64,000 nt of DNA, from assembly GCF_012927325.1 (NCBI RefSeq), contig NZ_JABBGI010000002.1:62001-126000 (forward strand). Reading direction: 5' to 3'. This document shows positions 49,154 through 57,825 of the stretch, piece after piece (position 1 is the first letter of the stretch; the number at the start of each line of letters is the position of its first letter). The position numbers and the translations under genes were made by a program. Under the pieces are notes generated by a model. The model did not search any database, was not told where the DNA came from, and was given only the letters and a program-made list of their open reading frames with translations. This DNA comes from Chryseobacterium antibioticum (GTDB lineage: Bacteria > Bacteroidota > Bacteroidia > Flavobacteriales > Weeksellaceae).

Positions 49154-50641
49154 ATGGATAGTCCGGTTAAAATTCCTTATCAAAGTTTTATAGAAATTGA
49201 CAGAAATTCAGAGACTTCGATCTATATGCAGATTGCGAATCAACTGATCAATGCTATTCAACGGGGCTTTTTACCTTATGGCACCAAGCTGCCAGGAACC
49301 CGGACATTCAGTGAAGTTCTGGAAATCCACCGGAATACGGCCGTCGCGGTTTATGATGAATTGTCTGCGCAGGGCTGGGTAGAAAGTCTTGCGAACAAAG
49401 GAACATTTATTATCGGAGAAAATCAGGAAAAGCCTGTAACAGTTAAAGATTTTGAGAAAAACAGCCTTCAGAATTATCCTGAAACCACAGGTTTTTCGTT
49501 TAAAACTTCTAATATTTTAGATAATCCTTTTGAACATTCGGACTGTGAGTATGTTTTTAATGATGGTGTTCCGGATATCAGACTGACTCAGATCGGGCAG
49601 CATTCAAGGTTTTACAGCTCTATTCTGAAACGAAAATCCAATCAGAAAATGCTGGGGCATTACAATCATGATGGCAGTGAATTTTTTAAAGAACACTTGT
49701 CACATTACCTTAATCTATCCCGCGGACTGCCTATTTCAAAGAACAATCTTCTCATCACCCGAAGCACGGAAATGAGTATCTATATCGTTTCCGAAATTCT
49801 CCTTTCCGCAGGAGATACCGTATTGGTAGGTGCTTTGAGTTATTTTTCTGTGAATATGATTTTCCAGAAAGCGGGTGTCAATATTGTATCTCTGCCAATA
49901 GATGAAGAAGGAATTATCGTGGAAAATGTCCGGGAAGCCTGTAAAAAACAGAAAATCCGGATGCTTTACCTTACCCCGCATCACCACTATCCTACTACTG
50001 TTGCGTTAAGTGCACAACGAAGGCTTGAACTGCTGGATCTTGCCCATGAATTTGGGTTTATTATTTTGGAAGATGATTACGATTATGAATTTCATTACGA
50101 CAAAAGTCCAATTCTTCCATTAGCAAGTGCGGATACGAAAGGGATGGTGATTTATATCGGATCTTTTGGAAAATCATTGGCTCCTGGATTCAGGACCGGT
50201 TTTATTGTGGCTCCGGAAAATCTGATGGCTGAAATGAGGAAATATCTGGGAATCATTGACCGTCAGGGGGATATTTTAATGGAAAGAGCCCTTGGTGAAA
50301 TGATTGAGGAAGGGGAAATACACCGGTATCTGAAAAAATCGTTAAAGATTTATCAGGAAAGACGCAATCACTTTGCAGAACTTCTTAAGGAAAATTTAGA
50401 CGAATTGATACAATTTCAAAAACCCTCAGGAGGACTGGCTTTCTGGCTGGAATGGAATGTTCCCGTGAATCTGATGCAACTGAGCCGGAACTGTGCGAAG
50501 AACAATCTGTTTATTCCTAAAACACTGCTTTACCAGACCAAAAATCTTACGGCAATGAGGCTGGGTTTTGGAAATCTCAACGTTGAGGAAATGGAGAAGA
50601 GTATTGAAATCCTTTCTGGGCAAGTGAAAAGATTGTTATAA
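49154..50641 (+). CDS. MocR-type regulator divergent from the biotin operon
   Basis: A 495-residue fusion of a GntR winged helix (about 10-85; TSIYMQIANQLINAIQRGFLPYGTKLPGTRTFSEVLEIHRNTAVAVYDEL) and a fold-type I aminotransferase domain with PLP-site elements PHHHYPTTVAL, ILEDDYDYEFHYD and the lysine in GSFGKSLAPGFRTG. It starts 65 bp from the biotin operon's first gene on the opposite strand, the usual arrangement for a local regulator, so it may control biotin synthesis. It is a paralogue of the MocR protein at 5602-7065. Confidence 0.88.
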   Translation: MDSPVKIPYQSFIEIDRNSETSIYMQIANQLINAIQRGFLPYGTKLPGTRTFSEVLEIHRNTAVAVYDELSAQGWVESLANKGTFIIGENQEKPVTVKDFEKNSLQNYPETTGFSFKTSNILDNPFEHSDCEYVFNDGVPDIRLTQIGQHSRFYSSILKRKSNQKMLGHYNHDGSEFFKEHLSHYLNLSRGLPISKNNLLITRSTEMSIYIVSEILLSAGDTVLVGALSYFSVNMIFQKAGVNIVSLPIDEEGIIVENVREACKKQKIRMLYLTPHHHYPTTVALSAQRRLELLDLAHEFGFIILEDDYDYEFHYDKSPILPLASADTKGMVIYIGSFGKSLAPGFRTGFIVAPENLMAEMRKYLGIIDRQGDILMERALGEMIEEGEIHRYLKKSLKIYQERRNHFAELLKENLDELIQFQKPSGGLAFWLEWNVPVNLMQLSRNCAKNNLFIPKTLLYQTKNLTAMRLGFGNLNVEEMEKSIEILSGQVKRLL

Positions 50642-51011
50642 AAATTATAAACCACAAAAGTTTTCTTGAAACACTTAAGTTATTTAAAGTTTAAAAGCCT
50701 ACTGTAAAAAAGGACACTTAAGTTTTTGTGAAAATCTTTGATTTTCTTTACTATAAAAGAAAAAATATACCTGATTTCTACAACAAAGAAAATTTTAAAC
50801 GATTAGGATTATTAAGCTTTTAAGAATATTAAGTTTTAGTTTCGCTTTAAGGCGTACAACCTAAAAAAATCATTGATTTTTTCTTAACTAACCCTACTAT
50901 CTTCACTTATCTTAATGTTTTAATAAGCGTAGGACGAGAATTGGTTGTCATATTACTAGGCGGCAGATTTTAATATTGATAATCAATGCGCAACAAGTAA
51001 ATTATAATAAA

Positions 51012-51083
51012 TTTCCCGCAGATTACACGAATCCCGCAGATAATTGAGGTATATAAATCTGTGAAATCTGTACGATCTGTGGG
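51012..51083. repeat. Copy of a dispersed CCCGCAGATT-type repeat
   Basis: TTTCCCGCAGATTACACGAA is followed by a second ATCCCGCAGATAA unit and AATCTGTGAAATCTGTACGATC. The first part is almost the reverse complement of 11596-11615. This is the kind of low-conservation repeat scattered in Flavobacteriia intergenic DNA. Confidence 0.5.
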
Positions 51084-51121
51084 ACAAAAAACAAAATTAT
51101 TTGTAGCCGATTTTGAATGAT

Positions 51122-51150
51122 AAAAAAAGTGTAATAGTTATGCTACACTT
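51122..51150 (-). terminator. Terminator at the end of the siderophore operon
   Basis: AAGTGTA (51127-51133) pairs with TACACTT (51144-51150); on the minus strand a seven-T run follows. It lies about 20 bp after the PepSY gene, the last of the operon. Confidence 0.8.
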
Positions 51151-51170
51151 ATCTAAAATTTTTTGTTTTT

Positions 51171-52355
51171 TTAATTGGAGAGAGTCAATATCTTCACTTT
51201 CTTTTTCTTGGGTTTCTTCTTTTTTCTGTTCAGATAAATAATGAATCCTGTGATGGGAAGTGAAGCTGCAATCATGCCTGCAAAAAGGTATACAATCCGG
51301 CCTGTCATTCCAAATATGCTTCCTGTATGAAGGTCATAATTTCTTTCTCTTAATGCGGTTCCATTGCCGATGTCTTTATCTTTGTAGGATTGATGCTTTA
51401 GTATTTTCCCTGAGTATTGATCAAAATTGAACTGCTCATTTTGATATTGTTTATCACCATAGGTCACCTCAGCATAATAAGTCCCTTCTTCTGTTTTCGG
51501 AAAGCTGATGAGTGCAGATTTTTTATCAGCCAGGCTCTTTTCTACTCTATCCCCTACAATATTCAAGATGTTTTTTTTGTCTGAAGATTCTTCGAAAGGA
51601 ATAGTACTTTTAGCTTTCTGTTCAGTTTTCGTCTTTCCGTTCAGTGTTTTTTTGACCCATTTATCTACATCTTCGAAATTCCATATTAGCGCTGCATAGG
51701 AAATAAGACATAATGGAATGACGGCATAAAATCCTAAGACATTGTGCATATCATAATTAACTCTTTTCCATTTGGCTGATGTCTTGATCATAAACATCCC
51801 TTTGAGTGCCTTCTTATTCATTTTACGGGGAAACCAGATGACCAGTCCTGAAAAAAGCATGACAGCCAATATCAGTGTAGAATATCCGGTAATGGTTTTA
51901 CCAATTTTTTCACCCAATAAAAGTCTGCGATGAAGATCCATCACGATTTCAAAAAAATCATTTTTGGCATTTTCAACCTCAAGAACTTTTCCTGTGTAAG
52001 GATCTACATAAACCCTATAATAATGAATGTAGGAACCCCAATAGGTTAAAGCTTCATTATCCATTTTAAGGGAGCGGAACGCATAGCTTCTGGAGGGATC
52101 TGAGGATATTTCTACCCTGCTTACCTTAAGACTGTCCGGAAGTGCCTGTTCAGCTTTTAGTTTAAGATCGGAAAACTGCAGTTTTTCTTTTTTAATGTTT
52201 TTGACGAAATATTTTTCCGGGTGTAGGGCATGTTTCAGTTCTTTTTCAAAAGCGAGAATACACCCTGTTACTGCCATTATCACAACTATAAGCCCGGACG
52301 TTAGTCCGAGCCATAGATGTAATTGATATGCTGTCTTTCTTAGTATAGAATTCAT
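51171..52355 (-). CDS. PepSY-associated membrane protein, probable ferric-siderophore reductase
   Basis: A 394-residue inner-membrane protein of the PiuB/FpvG-like PepSY_TM group. It has about four helices (QLHLWLGLTSGLIVVIMAVTGCILAFEKEL; ILAVMLFSGLVIWFP; VLGFYAVIPLCLISYAALIW; YLFAGMIAASLPITGFIIYL). His residues sit near the first and third helices (YQLHLWLG, DLHRRLLLG, YDMHNVLGFY) and later in YDLHTGSIFG, the heme/metal-ligand-type positions of the family. It would reduce Fe(III) in the imported siderophore. The start is the ATG at 52355, one base after the receptor's stop; the frame also opens at 52385. Confidence 0.87.
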   Translation of the reverse strand: MNSILRKTAYQLHLWLGLTSGLIVVIMAVTGCILAFEKELKHALHPEKYFVKNIKKEKLQFSDLKLKAEQALPDSLKVSRVEISSDPSRSYAFRSLKMDNEALTYWGSYIHYYRVYVDPYTGKVLEVENAKNDFFEIVMDLHRRLLLGEKIGKTITGYSTLILAVMLFSGLVIWFPRKMNKKALKGMFMIKTSAKWKRVNYDMHNVLGFYAVIPLCLISYAALIWNFEDVDKWVKKTLNGKTKTEQKAKSTIPFEESSDKKNILNIVGDRVEKSLADKKSALISFPKTEEGTYYAEVTYGDKQYQNEQFNFDQYSGKILKHQSYKDKDIGNGTALRERNYDLHTGSIFGMTGRIVYLFAGMIAASLPITGFIIYLNRKKKKPKKKKVKILTLSN

Positions 52356-52356
52356 A

Positions 52357-54795
52357 TTAAAACTTAAGAGTAACCTCCGCCACAAAGTTACGGGGCATTT
52401 GGGCTACTATAACACCCTGTCCTGCGAAATACTGCACATTTCCTAAATTATTCATTTTAAATCCTAATCTGTATCTTTCTTTTTCAAGAGATACGGAAGC
52501 GTTCACTAAAGTATAAGCAGGGAATATAAACTGTCCGGTAGTTGCATTGTCTACAGTAATCTGTTCACCCACGCGGTTTACTCCAAAACCTAATCCGAGA
52601 CCTGAAAGTCCTTGGATCGGCAATATGTAGCTCACCCATGAATTGAATACATTAGCCGGACCTGAAGACGATGGACGACGGCCATCTACATTGGCAGCAG
52701 CTTTTACAAACTTACTGTCGTTATAAGAATATCCCGCCATAATGTTCAGCCCTTGAATCGGGTTCAGGATGGTTTCAATTTCGATCCCTTTACTTCTCTG
52801 TTCTCCGTCCTGTATCGTTACATTATAGGGCTTTCCTTCACGATTCACAACATCTGCTCGTAACATATTGTCGACCAGAATATCATAATATCCTACCGTG
52901 AAATTCACTCTGTTTCTCCAAAGATTTCCTTTGAATCCTACTTCCCACTGATTAGATCTCTGCGGTTTGAAATCTCCACTAAAGTCTGCAAGCGGCTGAG
53001 CAACCGGAGCTACATTACTGAAACCATTCATATAGTTAGCATAGGCAGACAGACGGTCTTTGAAGATCTGATAGGATAAACCAAGTTTTGGAGACAACGC
53101 ATTCTGATTGAATGTCCCCGTATTGGTATTCTTAACCAGATCAAGCTGTCCTTTGCTTTCATAATGGTCAAAACGTAAACTTAGCAAAGTAACCAAACGG
53201 TCTGTAATATATACCGCATCAGAAATATAAGCTCCATATATATTGCTTGATGCTGTATTTCTTACTAAAGGTGCTGTAGAAGTCTGAATTTTTTGTAATG
53301 CTAAATCTCTGGTTATATTTCCATAGGCTCCTGTTATTGGCAGTTCCACTGGCGCTGTAGGATTTCTAGGATCAATGTAATCAAATACAACAATTGGAGA
53401 AAGGTTATTGTTCAAAGACTGGTTTAAATAATCTAATCCGACAAGAACTTTATTTTTGATTTTTCCTATTTTAAATTCCCCGTTAAAGTTCTGCTGAATG
53501 CTGGTAGACGCTCCTTCACCATTCTGCCACTGTACATTACGCTCCAAAAGGTTATCTGTAGCTCCTCTCATGAACTGATACTGATAGAGTCCTTCCGTTT
53601 TTCTGTAATTTCTTGAGATCAAAGTCTGAGAACTCCACTGATCTGAAATTTTGTAATTAACCTCAGCTTTTACATTGATGGAAGGTGCTTTTAAGGTCAT
53701 ATCATTATTGGAATAAGACCTCTTCCAGTCATATCCAAGCTCATCCGGCGTGGTTGCGATGAATGCCCTGGTTCTCGGTAAAAAGATAATCGGTGTATTC
53801 GTTCCTTCATAGGTGTAAATCTGGGCTCCCAAATTAAATTTTAACCGGTCATTCACCTGGTAACTGAATGTAGGAGCGACAAACATGGATTTTCTGAACT
53901 CTGAATCTCTGAATCCGTTCTGATACTGATACGCAGCATTCACACGGAATAAAGTCTTCCTTGAATCCGTGATTGGTCCGTAAACATCAGTCGTCACACG
54001 GTTTAGGTTATAACTTCCCAAAAGATACGAAGCTTCTCCTCCGAAATAATCTTTAGGCTTTTTCGTTACGACATTAATTAATCCTCCAAAAGAATTGACT
54101 GCGCCTCCGTATAAAGTTCCGGAAGGTCCTTTGATCGCGTCGATACGCTCAATATCCGCCGGATCAATTTCTGAGTTGGTGGTCGCAGGAACACCATCTA
54201 CCATAGAAACCCTGGTAGGGAAACCTCTCAAATTGTAGTAGAAACTTCCGTCTCCCGCTCTACCCGCACTTCCCTGCATTTTCACAATACCCGGAACGTT
54301 TTTTAAAGCGTCAGACATATCATAAACCAACTGCTCTTTCAGGATCTGCTGGTTGATACTTGTATACATTTGAGGATTTTCAATGTTTCTCAAAGGCATT
54401 TTAGAGATCGAAGTACTGTCTCTGTCCAGAAATTTATTTCTGCTCACGGCGTATACCGTGATCCCTTCGATGACGTTGTTTTCTACTGAAGTGTAAATCA
54501 CCGGAATTTCAAAGACATCTTTCTCAATGTGGATCGGCTCACGCATTAATTCAATATCATTTAAAACCACCTGAAGCGTATATTCTCCCGGTGGCACATT
54601 ATCAAAATAGTATTCTCCTAAACTGTTGGTCTTAGCCTGATACGGCGTATTGACTAATCTTAAAAGCGCATTCTTCACGGGCACTTTTTCAGACAACATG
54701 ATCTTTCCGTTGACGCGTTCATTCTGCTGGGCAGAAACAAATAATGGAAGACCGACAAGAAATAAAAGTAATATAGGGGTTTTAAATATTCTCAT
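52357..54795 (-). CDS. TonB-dependent siderophore receptor
   Basis: An 812-residue outer-membrane receptor. It has a signal peptide (first ~22 residues), a CarboxypepD_reg-like domain typical of Bacteroidota (about 25-105; NALLRLVNTPYQAKTNSLGEYYFDNVPPGEYTLQVV), a plug domain (TSINQQILKEQLVYDMSDALKNVPGIVKMQG, GPSGTLYGGAVNSFGGLINVVTKKP) and a 22-strand barrel ending in FVAEVTLKF. It is preceded by the ligase gene (14-bp overlap) and followed by PepSY, so it very probably takes up the ferri-siderophore made by this operon. Confidence 0.93.
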   Translation of the reverse strand: MRIFKTPILLLFLVGLPLFVSAQQNERVNGKIMLSEKVPVKNALLRLVNTPYQAKTNSLGEYYFDNVPPGEYTLQVVLNDIELMREPIHIEKDVFEIPVIYTSVENNVIEGITVYAVSRNKFLDRDSTSISKMPLRNIENPQMYTSINQQILKEQLVYDMSDALKNVPGIVKMQGSAGRAGDGSFYYNLRGFPTRVSMVDGVPATTNSEIDPADIERIDAIKGPSGTLYGGAVNSFGGLINVVTKKPKDYFGGEASYLLGSYNLNRVTTDVYGPITDSRKTLFRVNAAYQYQNGFRDSEFRKSMFVAPTFSYQVNDRLKFNLGAQIYTYEGTNTPIIFLPRTRAFIATTPDELGYDWKRSYSNNDMTLKAPSINVKAEVNYKISDQWSSQTLISRNYRKTEGLYQYQFMRGATDNLLERNVQWQNGEGASTSIQQNFNGEFKIGKIKNKVLVGLDYLNQSLNNNLSPIVVFDYIDPRNPTAPVELPITGAYGNITRDLALQKIQTSTAPLVRNTASSNIYGAYISDAVYITDRLVTLLSLRFDHYESKGQLDLVKNTNTGTFNQNALSPKLGLSYQIFKDRLSAYANYMNGFSNVAPVAQPLADFSGDFKPQRSNQWEVGFKGNLWRNRVNFTVGYYDILVDNMLRADVVNREGKPYNVTIQDGEQRSKGIEIETILNPIQGLNIMAGYSYNDSKFVKAAANVDGRRPSSSGPANVFNSWVSYILPIQGLSGLGLGFGVNRVGEQITVDNATTGQFIFPAYTLVNASVSLEKERYRLGFKMNNLGNVQYFAGQGVIVAQMPRNFVAEVTLKF

Positions 54796-56170
54796 GCTGT
54801 AAGTTTTGTAACAGGGGGTAGTTTATTTTGCCGTTTTGTGATAGTGGAAATGATTCTATGTGTTCGGTGCGTACGTATTGCGGATTGATGCGCAGCTTAT
54901 TCTTAATGGTTTCCTTAACGATCTCAGGATCAATCTCGATGTTGTCATACAGAACAATGATCTTTTTATCATTGCCGTTTAGACAAACAACTGTATTTCC
55001 TTCCAGTTCATTTTTAAGGATAAACTCTACCTCATCCAGGTTGAGACGGATCCCGAAAAGCTTCATGATCCGCTTGATTCTTCCTGTGATGTAGTACAGT
55101 CCGTTCTGCCCTCTTCTGCCTGTATCTCCTGTATGAAGAACCTTAGGCTGCTCGTAGGTAGAAAGATCTTCAAGCTTGTTGGCATACCCTCCACTGATGC
55201 TTGAATGTAAAAAGAGCAGTTCATCCGTTTCAGGATCGATCTGGAAGCTTCCTCCGTGTACAGGAGTTCCGATAGACGTTTCTTCTTCAAGGAGTCCATC
55301 TGTGGTAAGATAAGCCATTCTTCCGCCTGCTTCGGTTTGTCCGTACTGAGCGAAAAACTGTTTTTCAAACTCATGACAGTAGTTGAAGATGGTTTTCCTC
55401 AATTCAGCATTGATCACACCTCCCGTATGGGTCATATACCTCAGACTGGTGCTGTCTTTTCTGAAGAATCCGATTCTGTTCAGGTTTTCGTACAGATAAG
55501 GAACACCTCCCAGCGTGCTGTACCCATACGCTTCCATTTCGTCCCAGAATGCTTTCTGCATGATGTCTTTGTCCGTACATACTATTCTTCCCGCACGCAT
55601 ACAGTTGGTGGTAAAAATAGAAAAACCGTACACGAAATTAATTGGTACGTTGAGCGGAACTACATCAGATTCCAGGATAGGCATGTATTGAAGGATGCTC
55701 ACGGCATTCTGATAAAGGTTTTCATCTGAAAGTTTTACCAGTTTTGGAACTCCGGTTGTTCCGGAAGTACTTAAAAGGATCTTGATATCAGGATGAATCG
55801 TCACTTCCGGCTGGTAACCTTCTTTAGCAAAGATTTTCACCGTTTCCGAAAATTCCTTTAACGAATATCCCTGAACCTCATCTCTTGAGGGATCAAAGAT
55901 ATATTTGGGACGGTATTCCGCTTCCAGACGTTCTTTAAATTCCGGATGCAGTTTCTGTCCCAAAACAGCAATGGCATGTGCCGTTCCATAGAAATTGAGG
56001 AGCACCTCAATGCTGGATACCTGATTGTCATTGTACAAAAAGATCAATCCTTTTTCTACAGGATTGAGGCCTAAAGACCGGTACAGCGTTCCAACCGGCG
56101 TGGAAGCACCGGTGGAAGCATCTGTAAACAACAAGTTCTTGTTGGCAATTACATTTTCTAAAATTTTCAT
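54782..56170 (-). CDS. AMP-dependent acyl-adenylating enzyme in the siderophore operon
   Basis: A 462-residue ANL-superfamily adenylation enzyme. The core motifs are present: P-loop LLSTSGTTGVPK (133-143), YGQTEAGGRMAYLT, TGDTGRRGQNGLYYITGRIKRIMKLFGIRLNLDEVE, and the catalytic lysine in PLSQNGKINYP near the end. It lies 4 bp after the ACP gene, so it probably loads an acyl or aryl acid onto that carrier. It is shorter than typical acyl-CoA ligases (about 500-550). Substrate identity cannot be told from the sequence; NIS pathways usually do not need such an enzyme. Confidence 0.88.
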   Translation of the reverse strand: MKILENVIANKNLLFTDASTGASTPVGTLYRSLGLNPVEKGLIFLYNDNQVSSIEVLLNFYGTAHAIAVLGQKLHPEFKERLEAEYRPKYIFDPSRDEVQGYSLKEFSETVKIFAKEGYQPEVTIHPDIKILLSTSGTTGVPKLVKLSDENLYQNAVSILQYMPILESDVVPLNVPINFVYGFSIFTTNCMRAGRIVCTDKDIMQKAFWDEMEAYGYSTLGGVPYLYENLNRIGFFRKDSTSLRYMTHTGGVINAELRKTIFNYCHEFEKQFFAQYGQTEAGGRMAYLTTDGLLEEETSIGTPVHGGSFQIDPETDELLFLHSSISGGYANKLEDLSTYEQPKVLHTGDTGRRGQNGLYYITGRIKRIMKLFGIRLNLDEVEFILKNELEGNTVVCLNGNDKKIIVLYDNIEIDPEIVKETIKNKLRINPQYVRTEHIESFPLSQNGKINYPLLQNLQHENI

Positions 56171-56174
56171 ATAC

Positions 56175-56420
56175 TTAGTTTTCTACGAGTACATCGTATT
56201 TTTTCATTTTTTCGCGGATCTTTCCGACGGTTCCCATTTCAAGGATGTCGTTAAAGTCAAACTTGACACGGTAGAACTGCTCCAAAGCTTCTACAATAAG
56301 CAGATGCGACATGGAATCCCATTCAGGAATTTCCTGATAGGTAAGGTTTTCGTCTACCAATTCTTTTTTCACAGCAATTGCTGATGCGATAATTTCATAA
56401 AATTCGTCTGTTGTGTGCAT
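56175..56420 (-). CDS. Acyl carrier protein in the siderophore operon
   Basis: An 81-residue carrier protein. The phosphopantetheine site is Ser36 in IPEWDSMSHLLIVEALEQFY, and the acidic helices II-III follow (FDFNDILEMGTVGKIREKM). It sits between the MATE exporter and the adenylating enzyme with gaps of 1 and 4 bp, implying it carries the acyl group that the ligase activates. It is distinct from the fatty-acid AcpP by its DSMS rather than DSLD context. Confidence 0.9.
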   Translation of the reverse strand: MHTTDEFYEIIASAIAVKKELVDENLTYQEIPEWDSMSHLLIVEALEQFYRVKFDFNDILEMGTVGKIREKMKKYDVLVEN

Positions 56421-56421
56421 T

Positions 56422-57825
56422 TTAAATTTTTATAGTTTTCCATTTACCATTTTTGAAGATCATGAGGAACAGTACAGCCAGTACGATTTCCGAAGAAACA
56501 ATAGCTGTAAATATTCCTTTCAGTTCCCATTGAAGTCTTACCCCAAGCAGGTAAGCTAAAGGAAGCTGAATCACATAGAACATGATCATGTACAGCAGGG
56601 TTACCTGCATAATATTGCCAGCCGCATTAAGCGCACGGCTGATCACCATTGTAAAGCCTAATAAGAGATAAGCCATAGACACTACATGGATGTATTGTAC
56701 TGCATATCTTGCTACTTCAGTTTCCTTGGTGAAGAACGTCACGACATATTCCGCAGCGAACTGCCAGAATATAGCAACTACTACCAGATAAGTCATATTA
56801 ATTCCTCCGGCTCTCCATACCGTTTTCTCTGCTCGGTCCGGGTTTCCGGCTCCTAAATTCTGTCCTGTAAGAACTCCTGCGGCATTTCCTATTCCCCACG
56901 CAGGCATCGTCGCAACAGAAGCAATTCTCTGCGCGATAATATATCCTGCAAGAGCTGTCGTGCCGAAGGTGGCGATGATTTTAACCATGATCAGCCAGCT
57001 TGAAGCAGGAATAATATACTGAACCAGCCCGCCAAAAGTAATTTTCAGTATTTTCTTAATTAAAGGCAGATCAAGATGAAATTTCACCAGGATATTCACG
57101 CTGGTTTTACGTGTAAGAAGGATAAAGAACTGATATAAAACCGCCAGTAACCGGGATAATATGGTAGCATACGCCAACCCCATTAATCCGTAAGCAGGAA
57201 TAAAACCCAATCCGAAAACAAGAATTACCGCAAAGACCATACTGGAGATATGACAAAGCCAAAGCGACTTCATCGCCAGATCTGCATCCCCTGCTCCCCT
57301 GAAAAGACCATTGATAGACAGACGCAGAATCACCAGACCGATACTCAGAAAGACCAGCTTGGAAAAAGGAAGCCCATTATCTACAATTCCTGTATTAAAT
57401 CCAAGGAAACTGATGATCTCACCGGCGAAAAGAAATGACAAACCGCCAATCAGTAGTGCAAAACCAGAGGCCAGCAATATGATGTAATGGGCAGTCCGGC
57501 TCATACCTTCCTGATCTTTTTCTCCTGCTCTTCTTGCCGTCAGTGTTGCAGCAGCGATACCCAAACCAATGGCAATTGCATTGGCAAAATTGATATAGTT
57601 ATCTGCGATTCCCACCAGTCCAAGGACCTTATCTCCCAATCTTGCAATAATTAAAAGATTGATACTGACAAAAACAGATTCCATCACGAGCTCCATCACC
57701 ATCGGAATGGCAAGGCTGAAGATAGAACGGTTGATACTCCCTGAAGTAAGTTCTACTTTTTTTCCCGCTAAAGCTCCGTACGCAAATACAGAGCCTTCTT
57801 TTACAAGATGCAGAAACTTTCTCAT
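56422..57825 (-). CDS. MATE-family exporter, probable siderophore efflux
   Basis: A 467-residue 12-helix transporter of the MATE/NorM family. Family features include SIFSLAIPMVMELVMESVFVSINLLIIARLGDKVLGLVGIADN and GLGIAAATLTARRAGEKD in the first half, and NAAGVLTGQNLGAGNPDRAEKTVWRAG in the second. Its ATG overlaps the IucC stop by four bases. The position in the operon makes export of the newly made siderophore the most likely job. Confidence 0.9.
   Translation of the reverse strand: MRKFLHLVKEGSVFAYGALAGKKVELTSGSINRSIFSLAIPMVMELVMESVFVSINLLIIARLGDKVLGLVGIADNYINFANAIAIGLGIAAATLTARRAGEKDQEGMSRTAHYIILLASGFALLIGGLSFLFAGEIISFLGFNTGIVDNGLPFSKLVFLSIGLVILRLSINGLFRGAGDADLAMKSLWLCHISSMVFAVILVFGLGFIPAYGLMGLAYATILSRLLAVLYQFFILLTRKTSVNILVKFHLDLPLIKKILKITFGGLVQYIIPASSWLIMVKIIATFGTTALAGYIIAQRIASVATMPAWGIGNAAGVLTGQNLGAGNPDRAEKTVWRAGGINMTYLVVVAIFWQFAAEYVVTFFTKETEVARYAVQYIHVVSMAYLLLGFTMVISRALNAAGNIMQVTLLYMIMFYVIQLPLAYLLGVRLQWELKGIFTAIVSSEIVLAVLFLMIFKNGKWKTIKI

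Larger units (their letters stand above)
50642..51170. other. 529-bp intergenic region without a gene
   Basis: No open frame with recognisable content is present. It contains two copies of an ACACTTAAGTT-like stretch (near 50670 and 50715), a CTGTGAAATCTG-type repeat at 51012-51083, and the terminator of the PepSY gene at 51122-51150. It probably consists of dispersed intergenic repeats. Confidence 0.5.

Noticed and set aside
55256..55729. 157-codon plus-strand frame opposite the AMP-ligase gene
   Set aside because: It is a shadow of the ligase frame, which holds the adenylation motifs.
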